Below, piece by piece: positions 1 to 14,200 of a stretch of 64,000 nt of DNA. The first letter of the stretch is position 1. Every line of letters begins with the position of its first letter. A program made the position numbers and the translations under genes. This stretch comes from Antedon mediterranea (lineage: Eukaryota > Echinodermata > Crinoidea > Comatulida > Antedonidae): NCBI RefSeq assembly GCF_964355755.1, contig NC_092671.1, forward strand, positions 15,480,501 to 15,544,500. Direction: 5' to 3'. The notes under the pieces were generated by a model. That model was not told the DNA's origin. It made no database searches and saw only the letters and a program-made list of their open reading frames with translations.

Positions 1-308
1 TTGACCAATCACAAGCGATGGCTTATTCGCTTGTGATTGCTAAAGCTTGGTTCCCACTAGAACGTAACGCAAGGACGTAAACGCAACGCAAGTGAATTGA
101 CCAATCACAAGCGATGGCTTATTCGCTTGTGATTGCTAACTGTCTATAACTTCGCTTGTCATTGGTTAAAACGCTTGCGTTGCGTTTACGTCCTTGCGTT
201 ACGTTCTAGTGGGAACCACGCTTAACTGTCTATAAATTCGCTTGTCATTGGTTAAAACGCTTGCGTTGCGTTTACGTCCTTGCGTTACGTTTTAGTGGGA
301 ACCAAGCT
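1..308. mobile_element. PIF/Harbinger-like MITE, outer copy, left end cut by window
   Basis: Positions 1-43 and 226-308 are the two halves of one element; rejoined they match the middle and right part of the copy at 9078-9250. The right terminus reads GTGGGAACCAAGCT and is followed by TTA (309-311). A second copy of the same family is inserted at 44-222. No coding capacity. Confidence 0.8.
44..222. mobile_element. PIF/Harbinger-like MITE, nested complete copy (179 bp)
   Basis: Long terminal inverted repeats are visible: the left end starts AGCTTGGTTCCCACTAG and the right end finishes CTAGTGGGAACCACGCT. The element is flanked by a TAA direct repeat (41-43 and 223-225), the three-base TWA target duplication typical of PIF/Harbinger transposons. 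The core holds the inverted pair ACAAGCGA / TCGCTTGT. It is too short to encode a transposase. Confidence 0.82.
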
Positions 309-311
309 TTA

Positions 312-1070
312 GTTGGAGTCAGTTTTATGCTATCCATAATATAATAGAACTAACCCAACATTTTTCCTCTTTCTCTTCCTAAATTGCAAGTCCGATACTA
401 CCGCCGTTCGAGTTATGGAACCTTTTTACTGCCCTTTATCCATTAGTCTATATTAGAATCATATTTGAGACTCCGTAAGATTTTGTTAAAAAATCGCATG
501 ATTAATATCATAAAACGGGTAATACCCGTCGACAGTGAGTATGACTGAAGACGAATGAAAATGCAAATGCAACATTAATACCGTAATAAAAAGGGTAAAA
601 ACTATGGAAGTAGTTAAATATCATAAAATTTGGTATTTTTATGACATCCGTAAATGTCAAAAATAGGTAAAAAAAGTTTTAAAATTTCACTTAAAATATA
701 TTATTAGAGCTAAAGACATTTTTTAGAAAACCTCTATATTTAGGGACAATATTCTGTGTTTTGAGGGGGTGTTTCTTCAGATAATCGTATGATATTTGTC
801 TATTTACTGTATGAAACATGTTTGTTATGTTATATTTGATACTATCGATAATGACTTAAGCAATATCAAAGCGCTTCGCAATATCAATGATACCAGTGTC
901 ATATAATGTATATAAATAAGATCATATATACCAATTATTAATAAAGTATAATATATTAGCATTCTGTCATCATTCTCTCCTTAATTAAAATGGATTGTAT
1001 TGGCGGCAGATATCAGTCTTTGAAATAAAAAAATACACGCGAATTGGACATTACGCGCTGCGACGTGGGC
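312..1070. other. Intergenic, no recognisable feature
   Basis: AT-rich sequence with no open reading frame of note, no matching splice-site pairs around coding-like sequence and no clear repeat. Confidence 0.5.
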
Positions 1071-1474
1071 GTGAATGGTACAACGCGGTGCAGTAGGTGT
1101 CATGAGTATTGTGTTCAATTTGTATAGTTAAAGGAGATCGAATTTGACTAGTTATTAAACCTATTCATCTTTCTCTTCCTCGCATACATTAATCTAGACA
1201 AAATGTTCTTGAAAAAACAACAAAATTGAATAGAATGAATAGAGGCCATATACGTTGAAGCCAAAAAAAGTCGTGAATGGTACAACGCGGTGCAGTAGGT
1301 GTCATGAGTATTGTGTTCAATTTGTATAGTTAAAGGAGATCGAATTTGACTAGTTATTAAACCTATTCATCTTTCTCTTCCTCGCATACATTAATCTAGA
1401 CAAAATGTTCTTGAAAAAACAACAAAATTGAATAGAATGAATAGAGGCCATATACGTTGAAGCCAAAAAAAGTC
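1071..1474. repeat. Recent 202-bp tandem duplication
   Basis: The unit at 1071-1272 is repeated at 1273-1474 with no difference that I can see by eye. Both start GTGAATGGTACAACGCGG and end AAGCCAAAAAAAGTC. The near identity implies a very recent event, or an assembly artefact. Confidence 0.9.
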
Positions 1475-4384
1475 AAGAAAACAGTTTTCGTATATATAAA
1501 AGGTAAATTTGCACGCCCATGGGGAATAGACTTGCCCTAAGTCTGTAGTTATTTTATGTTTTTGATTTTGTCTGAAAATACGAGCTCAAGTAGTATACGT
1601 ATGAAACGCCATATGTGCCAAAATAGTTATCATTTTACTAATATTAAATAAACACTGCGTCTAGCAATGATTATATTAAACGTTAACCCGATCGGCCGGC
1701 GGTTTACAAAATATAGTTCTGTATGAAATATTGATACGTGAATGTGTGCGAATAAATGTCTATTTATAGTTGGATTAATGAATATAAATGAACGCATGTA
1801 TTATTTCATAAACATTTGATATTTTATAGATATTATTGCTATAAATAACTTTTAAATTACTTCCCCCGCAACCGATGATGGAATCAGTATACCCTATAGA
1901 TATCGATTTTAATTATGTGGAGGAGGAGTAGGAGAAAGAAGAGAAAGTTGAGGAGAAGCCAGTAATAATAACTAATTTTAGTAAAGAAAATATTATTTTA
2001 TATATTATAATAAGAATAAGCAGTGGCAAAAATATGGTGTATTAAGTATGACAGTATTATTTATGATGGTAGTGGTGTCAACGTTAGCAATATTAATAAT
2101 GATGGTGATGATGATTGCTGACGTGCACAAGATAGTTTCGCATCGTATATGTTTCCAAGAGCAGTGATAAACATTATTATTAATGCCTCTTTCACTAGAA
2201 GTATAGATAAATAGACTGGCTGATGAAGTTCTTTGTCAACATTTCATATCCATTAAAAAAATACCAAATAACACCTGTAAGAACGAACTTTGCCTGCAGA
2301 TGTGATCGCAAAACTAATGACGTCAGCAACATCTACGTCAATATCTTAAATAATATTGATTTTGACGGTTTTTTACTCGAGATTGTTGTTTGAAGCAGTT
2401 CTCTTCTGATTTCTTATTGTCCTATTTTGAACTCTAATTTATCAATTATGGTTGATTTAATTTTATCATTTTTTAATATTTCGTCGTAATGGTAGATTGT
2501 TGTTAAGCAAAATTAGGTTAGTTCAATCGAATTTACCATTCCTAGTACTTTAATATTTGAAACATTTAATTAATGTTATAATGATAATAAGATTGTTTAT
2601 ACATATTTTTAATTATGATACAGCATGAATTGTTGAATTTAGTGTCCATTTCCATTATATTTGATCATGTTATGTGTGTGTGTGTGACGAGAAAGAACTC
2701 CATCGCCCACGCGTTTGGTATATACTTTACAGTTTTTAGAACCGCATAAATTCATGTACAAAATTATGAAAAACTAAATATAGTAAAGGTTAAAATATAA
2801 AAAAAACAAGTAGGGCTTTACATTTCATACCGTGTAATTATGTCACCCTTAAGTGTCGTAAAGTTGTACGACACATCTGTTTTTAAATTGAAATTAGTCT
2901 ATTTTCCGTGGTCTAATGGCAATGACTTTCATCGTTACGTAAGTTTCATTAAGTACTTATATAATACAATTACTATATCATTAAATAAAGATTGGTGTGA
3001 TGTCAGTACCTCGGTCAACGAATTTTGTGCCGTTTAACAAGCTGATCGTCAAAACTCAGATGTGTGTTGTTTCTTGACGGATTATTCAAATGTCAAAACG
3101 GTTATTGAATCACACGATTCATAAGTATTTCGAAAAATGGAAGAAATGGATCGTATTATTGCGTTACGATTCAATGCATAGCGTTACATCTGAGTGAATT
3201 GCGTTACCGTTTAGTGGTTTTTATATTATACTGTAAGTACTCGTATAAGACGCTATAACTATTCTGTTTATTCTTATTTGGTCGTTGTGTAAGTGATACT
3301 TGGTATATTTAAAAATATTATTGAGAAGAATATTATAATAATTCAATAAAATATTAACCATTTTAATCAAAATGTAGGGCAATTATATAGGCCTGCAAAG
3401 AATTATCGCTATGTAGGCGATAATTGTTGTTCACATCACCGTACCGTAATTAATAACAATATTAATATTCATCTTCATCTCTCACACGCGTTAGTCTCAA
3501 CAATTCTAATACACATATGACGTAACAACGTGCGTAATGTTGTCAAAAATACTGATTAGATGGCAGTGAATATAAATAAATTGATTATTTACTGATATGG
3601 AAAATAATCAGTTACATTCGATCTGAGTGGATGAATCGCTACATTGTCTCTTCAACAGTAAACATGAATTATCGTTTTAGCTCTGTAATATAAATTTTCT
3701 CTGTATACATGTTTGTTTTATCTAGATTTCAACACAATATCAAAATATTTTATATAATCTTTTAACCTCTGTCTGTGTAATGTCAGTTAAATATTCATTG
3801 ATAAATAGATAGATAGACATATATACTGTAACCTTCACCATATTGTTTATCATTGCAATAAAAGTGGGTTGTCCCCACAAAAGAGAAAAAAAGTAAACAT
3901 GAATTAAAAATCGATATTCATCCTAGGCCTATTAAATTACAAGTTAGTAGTGTTGATAATGTTAACTTTATTTATTTTAATTTTACTTTTATTGTTACAT
4001 GTTTATGTCTTGTCATGATGTATTTCTGGAAAATATTTTTGAAATAAAATAAATCGAAGCGAAAAATAAATGAAACGAATTGCAATCAACCACAACCTTT
4101 TTTGTCGATCTAGATTTTCGTTAGAAAAGTCGATAAATGTATTTCGGTCCTTCATGTGTTGTATTTATTTATATCTATCGTTATTTCTGATAGGTCTACA
4201 GTCAATACATTCAAGGAAGAGTGAGATTACTAATAAATTTCACTCTTCCATAACAATCATACTTTTTTATAGGCCACGTCATCACCATTATATTACTTTA
4301 AATACTGTACTATACCGTAATTACACAAGTCGGTTATATTATTTTATTTATTTTTTATTTATATTTGTATATAAATCCAAAGGC
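1475..4384. other. Intergenic, AT-rich, no gene seen
   Basis: Only short non-conserved reading frames occur. Small features: a short (TG)n run near 2684, a palindromic cAMP-response-element-like TGACGTCA at 2318-2325, and several A-rich tails near 3861-3900 and 4030-4070 that could be retroelement remnants. Confidence 0.4.
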
Positions 4385-4610
4385 AAAATACTGAAAAATG
4401 ACAATACTGTAGGTATCAGTCAAGTCAAGTCAAGTCAAGTATCATTTATTATCATTTGTTTTAAGAAAAAACATAGAAATTCCATCAGTGGATGGATCTC
4501 AATGGAGATACAAAAAAAAGCGAAAATCCAAATCAAAACGATAAAGTAAAACCGCCAGAAAAGGTAGCAGAGCTTTTGAGCAACACTAGCCCTTCATCAG
4601 TGAAATATAT
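4385..4610 (+). repeat. Dispersed repeat, second copy in UBXN4 intron 5
   Basis: The segment starts with GTATCAGTCAAGTCAAGTCA (a short CAAGT tandem) and continues through a core TGGATGGATCTCAATGGAGA to GAGCTTTTGAGCAACACTAG. The reverse complement of 61620-61905 carries the same core and the same ending (GAGCTTTTGGGCAACACT), so this is a dispersed family. The 159-residue frame overlapping it is not a gene. Confidence 0.7.
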
Positions 4611-5273
4611 ATAATTTGTTCAGTATTTTGCTTTTAGATTTATATAAATATGTATAAATAGTTTTCGTGTCTTAATGAGCCCGCATTGGGTTTATTACAT
4701 GTGTATATTTTAATCTCGCCTTACATGGTAACTCATTTTATAGATATTTATGTTACATCAAATTGAATTGTTTGATTTCGTAGTTGGACAACGTTACGTA
4801 TTATTATTGGCTGATTCAGTTTACTAAACTAAAAACTCAATGTACATGTAATAATTAATCGTTGCCTAGAAACAGTCAGTCAGTCCATCTGATTGGCTTG
4901 AAGGACAAATTACCTTTCGAGCGCGTAACAAAATGATTTCGTTGTGACGTCATATTATGTTAAGTAAAGTGTGCGATTGACGCATCTAACGACTGAAAGG
5001 AACAGAAGAAAATCAGAATAGCAAAACAAGTCACATGCGACGACGAATGAATGTTGGACGTCTAGGTAGATTACGGCAGCTCATTAGATAGATAGAAAGC
5101 AACGAACGAAGACGGGACACAAGACTTACAATAGGAAAGATAAAGATACAAGAGATTCACTGGTTATAATATATAGGTGCCAAGTCCAACACAACGCTAC
5201 AAAATAGGAATATTCATTGTCGTATACGTTCTTGTAAATATTTGACGTTTGTAGCAAAAGAAACATTGACAAC

Positions 5274-8200
5274 ATGTACCAAAGTGATGTGAAACGATTT
5301 ATATGGATCTTGGTTTTAGTGGCAGTTACATACTCAGCACCGGCTCGTGGTACGTTCATATTTTCGGATAAACATATTTTTACATGTCATTTGTGTTTTT
5401 AAGCTCTTCCATGTATAATATTTACATGAATTTAGATAGCATATATCGCTCACCATCCCTTTGTGGTCAAAACCACAGCGTAAACACGCCGCTTAAGCAA
5501 TTGGATCCAACGGCTTAACGTATTTCTAAAGGACGCGGTAGTAGGTACTACCAACTGGGCGTAAAACCAATTTACACATATTTCTCGTGCACAATACTAG
5601 TAAAATGTATAGCTTTCATTTCCAAAGTTGTATAAACATCGTATGAGAATAATGTCTATGGTGCTATGATAATTTTAATATATACGATGTAATGTAACAT
5701 TGTAATAATTTAACTGATATGACTTGGTGTTTATTGTTAAACTCGTGGTATGCTAAATGATACAATAATAAGCGACGGTAATAAATTGATTTAATAAATA
5801 ATAATAATAATAATAATAATAATTTATTTGGAAAACGCTTTTTGAACAGCGGCACACATAATAATGGTGCATCCTTAAAACAATTAAACATACAATATAA
5901 AAATATATGAGTATAAAAATAAAGATAGACTAGATTAAAACTGTATTTTAAAGATTAAAAACTGTATTTTAAAGATATGTTGTCCCTCTTAAAAAAATAA
6001 TGTTTTTGTTGAGTATGCCATTCTAACAGTTATTCACTTTGACCAAAAACTGGATCGAAAAAAATATATTTACATGAAAAAAATTTAATTAAAAGCAAAA
6101 AATACTTAAATTGTCTGTCATACAGTGGTTTTTTGGTTAAAATTAACCGTTTCTTTTGTCTTTTTATTATACTTATTTGTTTTCTACAGAAGTGAGTAAC
6201 CGCAAAATGGTCTATTTAAAGTCTGATTTTATTTATCTTCATTGTTCCTGTTTTTGGGGACAATACATTTTAAATGTAGATGTATAATGTTATCATAGAC
6301 TATATTGTTATGTTTCCACAATAATAAATTATTTATTTTTCTTGAAGGGATATAATATGTTAATTTCACCCCTATACATTAATTATGACAATCGATCTTA
6401 ATAAATTATTATTTAAATAACCACAAACCGGATAATGGTATTTGGATGTTTAATATTAATATAATAATATAATACAACATTTATAAATATCTCCCATTGA
6501 AGTACTTAAAATTATCTTTAACCCAATCTTTAGAAATGTATTCATTTTTGTTTTTAAATAGAAGCTTTAGATATAAACTGTTATTTAAAATGAAATTTAA
6601 AACGAGGTAATGAATCACAATTTCCATCTTGTCGTCGGTTCAATTGTGTCCAATGCCTCATATTAATATTTGTTGTTTTGTGTTCGAACAACGGTTTGAA
6701 CAAATAATGTAGACATAAATAATTTCAAGATAAAGATCATATCCTCTTAGTATATTTATTGATTGTTTTGCGAGCCTGCGAGGTAATTTGTCTTCGCTTG
6801 TTTAATAGAAGTACATTATTACATTTAGGCGTTAATCAAGTCGGAATTGATGTACGCATTTATGAAAATGCATTTGAAAAGATAATATGTACCTTAGCTC
6901 TGGGGGTTGCTAGGTTATGTGTTGCAGATAATGAGAGATGTTTTCTTCATGTGTTTTATACCATGAATATTAAAAGTACATCATCATTCAAATGTAAATA
7001 ATTCAACGTTCGGCTAGCTTGCATTATGTCTAAACCTTGGCGCGATAAAAATTGTTACATTTTTTGTACGCACTTGTTACCTTTTATAATATAATGCAAC
7101 TGACTAGACATGCTTCAATAACTTGATAATTAGCGCTTAAAACGCGTAGAATTGCGTATAACGGTAGCCTAATCACGGTATACAAAATGGCATTGAAACG
7201 AATTCGTATGGAAATTTATTGATGTAAGTCACGTCACGTATTAACGACAAGTATTCCATCTTTTCAACACGTGCATTCTCTGTGTTAATGATTCTTATAT
7301 CACAACGTACAACAGCCATGACCTGTAATAATATTTAATTCCTTTATTTAATCTATAATTATATGCGCTGCTGGCGTTTTGTAATTTTATTCTGTTTGGA
7401 AAAGGCCTCCTACTACTACAATGTATACGTATCTTAATTATTGTCAATACCACAATCACAACCATCAATTCCGTCATCGTTATCTTAATCATTTTCAATA
7501 TCACCATCACAACCATCATCTTCCGTCATCGTTATCTTAATCATTGTCAATATCACCATCACAACCATCATCTTCCGTCATCGTTATCTTAATCATTTTC
7601 AATATCACCATCACAACCATCATCTTCCGTCATCGTTATCTTAATCATTATCAATATCACTATCACAACCATCAACTTCCGTCATCGTTATCTTAATCAT
7701 TGTCAGTATCACTATCACAACCATCATCTTCCTTCATCGTTATCTTAATCATTGTCAATATCACCATCACAACCAACATCTTCCTTCATCGTTATCTTAA
7801 TCATTGTCAATATCACCATCACAACCATCATCTTCCGTCATCGTTATCTTAATCATTATCAATATCACTATCACAACGATCATCTTCCTTCATCGTTATC
7901 TTAATCATTGTCAATATCACCACCACAACCATCATCTTCCTTCACCGTTATCTTAATCAATGTCAATATCACAATCACAACCATCATTTTCCTTCATCGT
8001 TATCTTAATCATTATCAATATCACCACCACAGCCACCATCTTCCTTCATCGTTAGCTTAATCAATGTCAGTATCACCATCACTAACATCATAATAATAAC
8101 AATTAACAGTTTATTATATAACAATCTTCGTTTCTTTCTCATGACGATCAAAGCATATTGATCGAAACGTCGAGAAACTCAACAGTTCCTTTTCAGAACT

Positions 8201-11200
8201 AACATACGTAGTGTATCACAAATTTCAATCTTCGTTCCATATTTTGTTCATTTTCTTCTTATTTCGATTTTACCTCTTCATTTAGAACTCGTCATGTTCA
8301 TGATTTTATTCGTTTACTACTATAGCACAATTTATTAATTCTCTGTCATCGTTGCGTACATAACTTTAATACTTGTACATATTATTTCAATCAAGATTAT
8401 CTCCGAGTGTGTATATAAAAAAGGCGGATTGCTTGCCTCTCTCATGGTTCGATTTTTTTATTGTCAACATCTGTCACTAAAATATATAAGAATTCCAATG
8501 TTTAATATGTATATTTGTCAGCGTAGACTGTGTGATAATCTGACTGGCTTTGATGTGTTTCAACTCTTCATTCATTTTTTTAATACTCTTTCTAGACTAG
8601 AATATTTTGTTTAAATAATATTCCAACAAAATGAATGATTATTTCAATATGTACGTCTGTTCTTATTATGTCTTATGTTTCAACGTTGAATTTCTACGAT
8701 AATATAGTCTACAGTAAGGCGTACGTTCATGATAATGTTGTCGTGCAGGAAAAAGAATATTATGATTTATTTGTAACTACAGTATATATTCAGAGAGATA
8801 CCTTCCTGTTAAACCATGTATTAGCTAGCCTGCCTTCTGCGATTACGCAATCGACAATAAATATAAAACAGGCTTTTACTAAAGTAATGGCGTTACCACA
8901 ATACACTTAATAATAATAACAATAAAACATAATATTTTTATGTACAGCAGTTATTAAGAATAAATAAAAATCAATGAATAAAAAAATCAATACTATTGAA
9001 TGAAAAAAAAACTAATCGATGTAAAACGTCATCTATTTGTAACTTAGTTTTAATGATGTAAGTATTTTGATCGCTTAAGCGTGGTTCCCACTAGCGACGC
9101 AACGCAAGGACGTAAAGCAACGCAAGTGAATTGACCAATCACAACCGATGGCTTATTTGCTTGTGATTGCTAACTATCTATAACTTCGCTTGTCATTGGT
9201 TAAAACGCTTGCGTTGCGTTTACGTCCTTGCGTAAAGTGGGAACCAAGCTTTAATAATTTTATTAGATGCACGGTATATCTTAATAATAAGAAAATACTA
9301 ACTTGAAATAAACCTCTGTTCACACACAATTCAAAATGTTTGTTATGTTTAGGAGATACAATAATGAATGAGGAAACGCGATATCATTGATTGACCGGCA
9401 AGAAATTGGTTACTGCTATCTTATTGAATATCTCATTGAATACTGGCAATTAATTTATTTGTTAATCTTAATTTTTATCAGAATTGTTGAATTAAGTTTG
9501 GAATTTAAATAAACTCTGTTAAGCATGTCTACTTCATAGAATTATACAGCCGGGGGCTTACTGTTGTAGCGTTTTCATGGGTTATTAGGCTAACCATTTT
9601 AGTATGCGTGTTTTTAATTATCATTAATATAATATATATAGATATATTATTAAATATTTCTATTTATTACCTGGCACCTCATTAATAATAGATATTTTGT
9701 TTTGGTATTACGTGTTTGCGTGCCTGTATGTTTACTAACGTTTACTTCACACACACACAGAGCTTGAGAAAAACGAATACCATTGTTCTGATCATCAACC
9801 GATTCCCTTTTTCCAAATTGACTCATTATTTAATGCCTTAGCTTGAATAGACATTGATAATAATGCAAGGAAATAAAATAATCCAAAAAAATGTTAAAAA
9901 CACATTTAACAGATACACTAATTATTATGGGAGAAATAAGCAATGTGTCATGGCAAAACCTGTACAATGCATCTACGCCACCAGAGCGCGCTAGAAAACT
10001 AGCATGAAACCATCACAGAAAAATAACAAATTAATAATAATTTTAATTATTTTCTCAGCTTGATGCTAAAAAACACGTTTCTACCTTAACACGAAACATG
10101 AAAACACACGCCGTCAAGACAAGTCGTGTGAATTAACGCTGTACGTGTTTTATGAATTTATGTAGAGGACTACAATACCGTATAATTGGAATTAACGTGT
10201 AGTGGTTATTGGCCATTACCTGCCGACATACTACAGCTTTAATTAGCATTGAATTCGCCATCGTTCTAATTAACATTTAATTTTAAAGCAGAAAATACTA
10301 AAGTATTGCCGTTTTGTGATTGACGCGATAGTAACGCATTTAATTTAAGAAAGTAATGCGATATTATTACGATCGCATTTAATACCATGTTGTCTGAATA
10401 GTTTCTGTTCATTTATTTATATGTTTGGAACTGACTAATTAGGTATAATATAACGTTAACGATAAAATGATTCACCAGTCAATGTACTGTTACTTTTATT
10501 TAGAAATGATTCGGTCTAATTGTCTGTCTCTTCGAAACTGGTTATTGTTGCGTAAAACCAAATTTGTCACTAAACGACTCAATTCGGTGTCGACTTCGTT
10601 GAATAGAACAGTCCATCTTTAAGACATGTCTTTTATCCATGTAAGCCTATTTGTCTTCCTTTAACGACGACAGTTTTAACTGAAATAGTTTTCTGTTTGG
10701 TATATTCAATACCATCAGTACCGTCGGTCGCATCATAGTCTTTGATGTTCATTATATCAAATTCACTTCTAATTTCCTCATGAAAAGCAATCAATACATA
10801 CATCTCTATAGTGACCTAGGCAACGAATAACCGTTGATTGAACGGAACACTCGTATTAGTTTCCATGTATTAGTTTCGATCATTACACAAAAACGATACA
10901 GCATTTTATTGATGATCGTCGACCTGACGTCAGGGACAGCATTTACGTGAGCCTAATTCATATCAGTGACTTGAGCCCCAGGCATAAATTTTCCATGAGG
11001 GTGTATAACATAACATTTCTAGCAATCAATTGTCTTAATGGAGACACTTGAACGTTATGTCCCCGTAGCTATAAAGCAAACATTCTCTTTGCTGCCCACG
11101 CTTTACGCAAACACGTAGATGATCGTCTGATTGCGTGTATATCGCGATGTTGAGTATACACGTCAATGGTAACTTCAGAATGCTCATTTGAATGCAGTGT

Positions 11201-14200
11201 GTCTTCTGAAAAGTATATATTTTAAACTACTTCTTATATCAAGGAATTATTCATTTATCAACCTTCAACAGCTCTCGTCAGTAACACACCGAGAACCATA
11301 ATCGTTGACGCGCTATCTGAACTTTACAGCGTTTGTGATAACGCGTCAGTCGTTTGTGCAAACGCGTCATGTCACTGCAAATATTACTATAAATGTATGG
11401 TTTAATGATAGCTTATGGAACGTCTCTTTGAGATATTTTAATTTTAAGAAACCGTTTCTCATGATATTTCCTACTTTCTTTTGGTCATACTAACTCCGTG
11501 CCAAAATTTGATGTTTATCGTCTCTCTATCTTCTCTTTAATTTGCCCTTTTTTCTGCTCTAGTCTTCTATTTCCCATGACATTAATTCTGCTCTAGTTTA
11601 TTGATTGCATTTATAGCTGGCAGTGCACTTCCTAAATCCATCTTACATTAAAGATAATGTAATTTACTATTTATATTTTAACCTGTTAATTGCAACTGCG
11701 AAACGTTCGAGATGTAATCCTACTCTTCTATTGAACGTCATATATTACAAACTGATGTATTCTGTTATTATTATTTAAACTTAAAATTAATTTGTTCATT
11801 TTTAAAATATTATCACAATTAAGATGTAAAATATAGAATACTGTTGTATATTACAATTTTTTAGGATGGATAAAAGAAAGAATTTTTGAATGAAAGCCAA
11901 TGAGGGGTTTATAAGAAATGATTGTTTGCACTTTTTAGTATTTAACATTTTACACAGAAGCGTAGGCATAAATTTAATATGTTGTTCAGAATTCACACGT
12001 ACGAGCAGTACAAAGTACCCACATCATGTTAAATTCGTTTGTAACAACAACGATGGCCTGTCACAAGTGCATAACATACGCCGATCCAGTTTGTCACGTA
12101 TTTATACCGTTATGCATTAGGCCATTCTATAAATTAGTAAATAACTAGCGCCATCACAAATCTTAGCTTCAAGGCGTCACAAATCTTAGCTTCAAATCGC
12201 CTCGGAGAAAAGATCACTAATATTTCTTAAAATTAAGCATAAAAAGTCTTCCAGAAACGACTAAAATAGCTGTATAGAATAAAAACAATTCTGTATTTTC
12301 AAAGTAGATGATTAGATTTAAAAATAAATATTTAACGATAGTTTTTACCGAATAATAATTGTGCCTACATTGTTGGCCTACGCAATTCTCGGTTTACGAA
12401 AACCACGACTTAAAAAATCACATTATAAATAGATTCTTCAGAAGTATGATGACAAATTTCAATTACACATTAATACAGCTAAATTGCTTTTCAACTGAAC
12501 GAAAATAACATTTCCTTATACTTTTGACATTGAAATCTTTTATCCGCAAGTGATCAGAATGATAAATTAGTACCTGAGGATAATGTATTACAAATGTGTT
12601 GATGATGTTAATGCTTCAGTTTGACCTTTTAACAAACTTCCTCATGTTCATGCTACATAATAATAAAATAAAATAAATAAATAAATATGAATGAATGATA
12701 GCTTTCGGTTTTTTTATGAGAAGAGTACTACTCTTGTGATAAAAAAAACCCTGAAAGCTTTCCGATGTCTAGTAGACAGATATCGGAAAGCTTTCAGAAA
12801 GCAGAATTTGAAAGTTAGGGTTTTGTAAGAACAGTTTGAAGAACATATTGATGCAGATTTTATTTTTTAATCTGAGCACTAAAAATGCATCTTTATAGAT
12901 CCTACGTGGTTTGTAGGTTTTTAAACTAATTGGTGTGTCTTTGTCTGTTCGTCGCAAACTGCGTCTGTATTTTGTATATCAAAATGCATCTTAACCATTT
13001 AATGTATACTAACGGTATGATACTCACCCTGTAAGTGAACGGTCGCAGGTTCGAATCCCGCCAGAGACAATTTTTCATTTCTAAAAAAAGTACGGAACTT
13101 TCGCCGATGAGCTATGCTCGACGCGATTATGAGATCATGTTCCGAATTTGAGCACTATATTTCTATATAATTTGACAGTATTATATATACAGTATAGTAT
13201 TCATATATAACTTACTTTTATCTATTTTCAGATGCATCTGTTTCGAAACAACTCGATGACCAAGAAGTATGTATTACTTGTTATTTATAAAATAACTTTT
13301 TATACAAACTATTTCATTGTGTTAAACTTTGAAGTTGCAAAAGATATTCGAATTTGACAAAACTAGACTAAACAGTATTAATTCAAGTATACAATTTGGC
13401 TGCCGTACTTTTGTAGAACACAGTAGATCATGCGATAATCACTTCTTTAATTAATGTCAATTAAAATAGCGAATTGCGTCATCTACTGAGCTATGAAACC
13501 CAGAGGAATGCATAACAATTTAAGACATGATGCCGCGATCTTAAAATAGATTCCCAATTGATATACTATACAGACAATTAAGATTAAATGAGCTTTTTTT
13601 ATATCTTTTATTATCAAAAGTAAATTGATATTCTTCATGGCAAAGACATATGGCTGCTAATTTTTAAATACCAGTGTAAATTCCGCACACAGTAATATAC
13701 GAATATGAAATACATTTTACTACAATGTAAATAATCATTTTGATTATGTACCCAACCCGTTTACTCCTGTTCGTGTGAATATTAAAAGAAAAGGATTCGA
13801 TTGATAAATATTAGCCTGATTGTGGCGCATGTTTCTCTCTGTTCATTGCCTATATTTTATGTGTTTATTTTATGATTCTTTTCAGACAAACAAAGATATG
13901 AGTAAAGATGAGCAAGTTCTTGTCACTAAACCGCCGTCGTCTGAGGAAAATACAGGTAGGCCTACTCCTAGTCTAATTAATAATATAGGTAGGCCTACTC
14001 CTAGCCTAATTAATAATACAGGTAGGCCTACTTCTAGCCTAATATATAGTACAGGTAAGGCCTACTCCTAGCCTAATTAATAATACAGCTATAGGCCTAC
14101 TCCTAGCCTAATTACCATTACAGGTAGACTTACTCCTAGCATAATAATACGGTACTACAGATATAAATTTATAGCCGGACGCGAAGATTGGTTTTGTAAG

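Noticed and set aside
4070-4549. 159-residue plus-strand reading frame
   Set aside because: Low-complexity, biased composition, overlaps a dispersed repeat, no recognisable domain or splice context.
7430-8092. Regular repeat array resembling a CRISPR
   Set aside because: Units are contiguous and 52 bp with no unique spacers, and the surroundings are clearly eukaryotic.
8635-8910. 91-residue frame in intron 1 of the acidic-protein gene
   Set aside because: No family resemblance, no signal peptide followed by processing sites, and not flanked by a plausible gene structure.
13015-13078. Functional tRNA gene
   Set aside because: Only the T-arm/B-box is convincing; acceptor and anticodon stems do not form.
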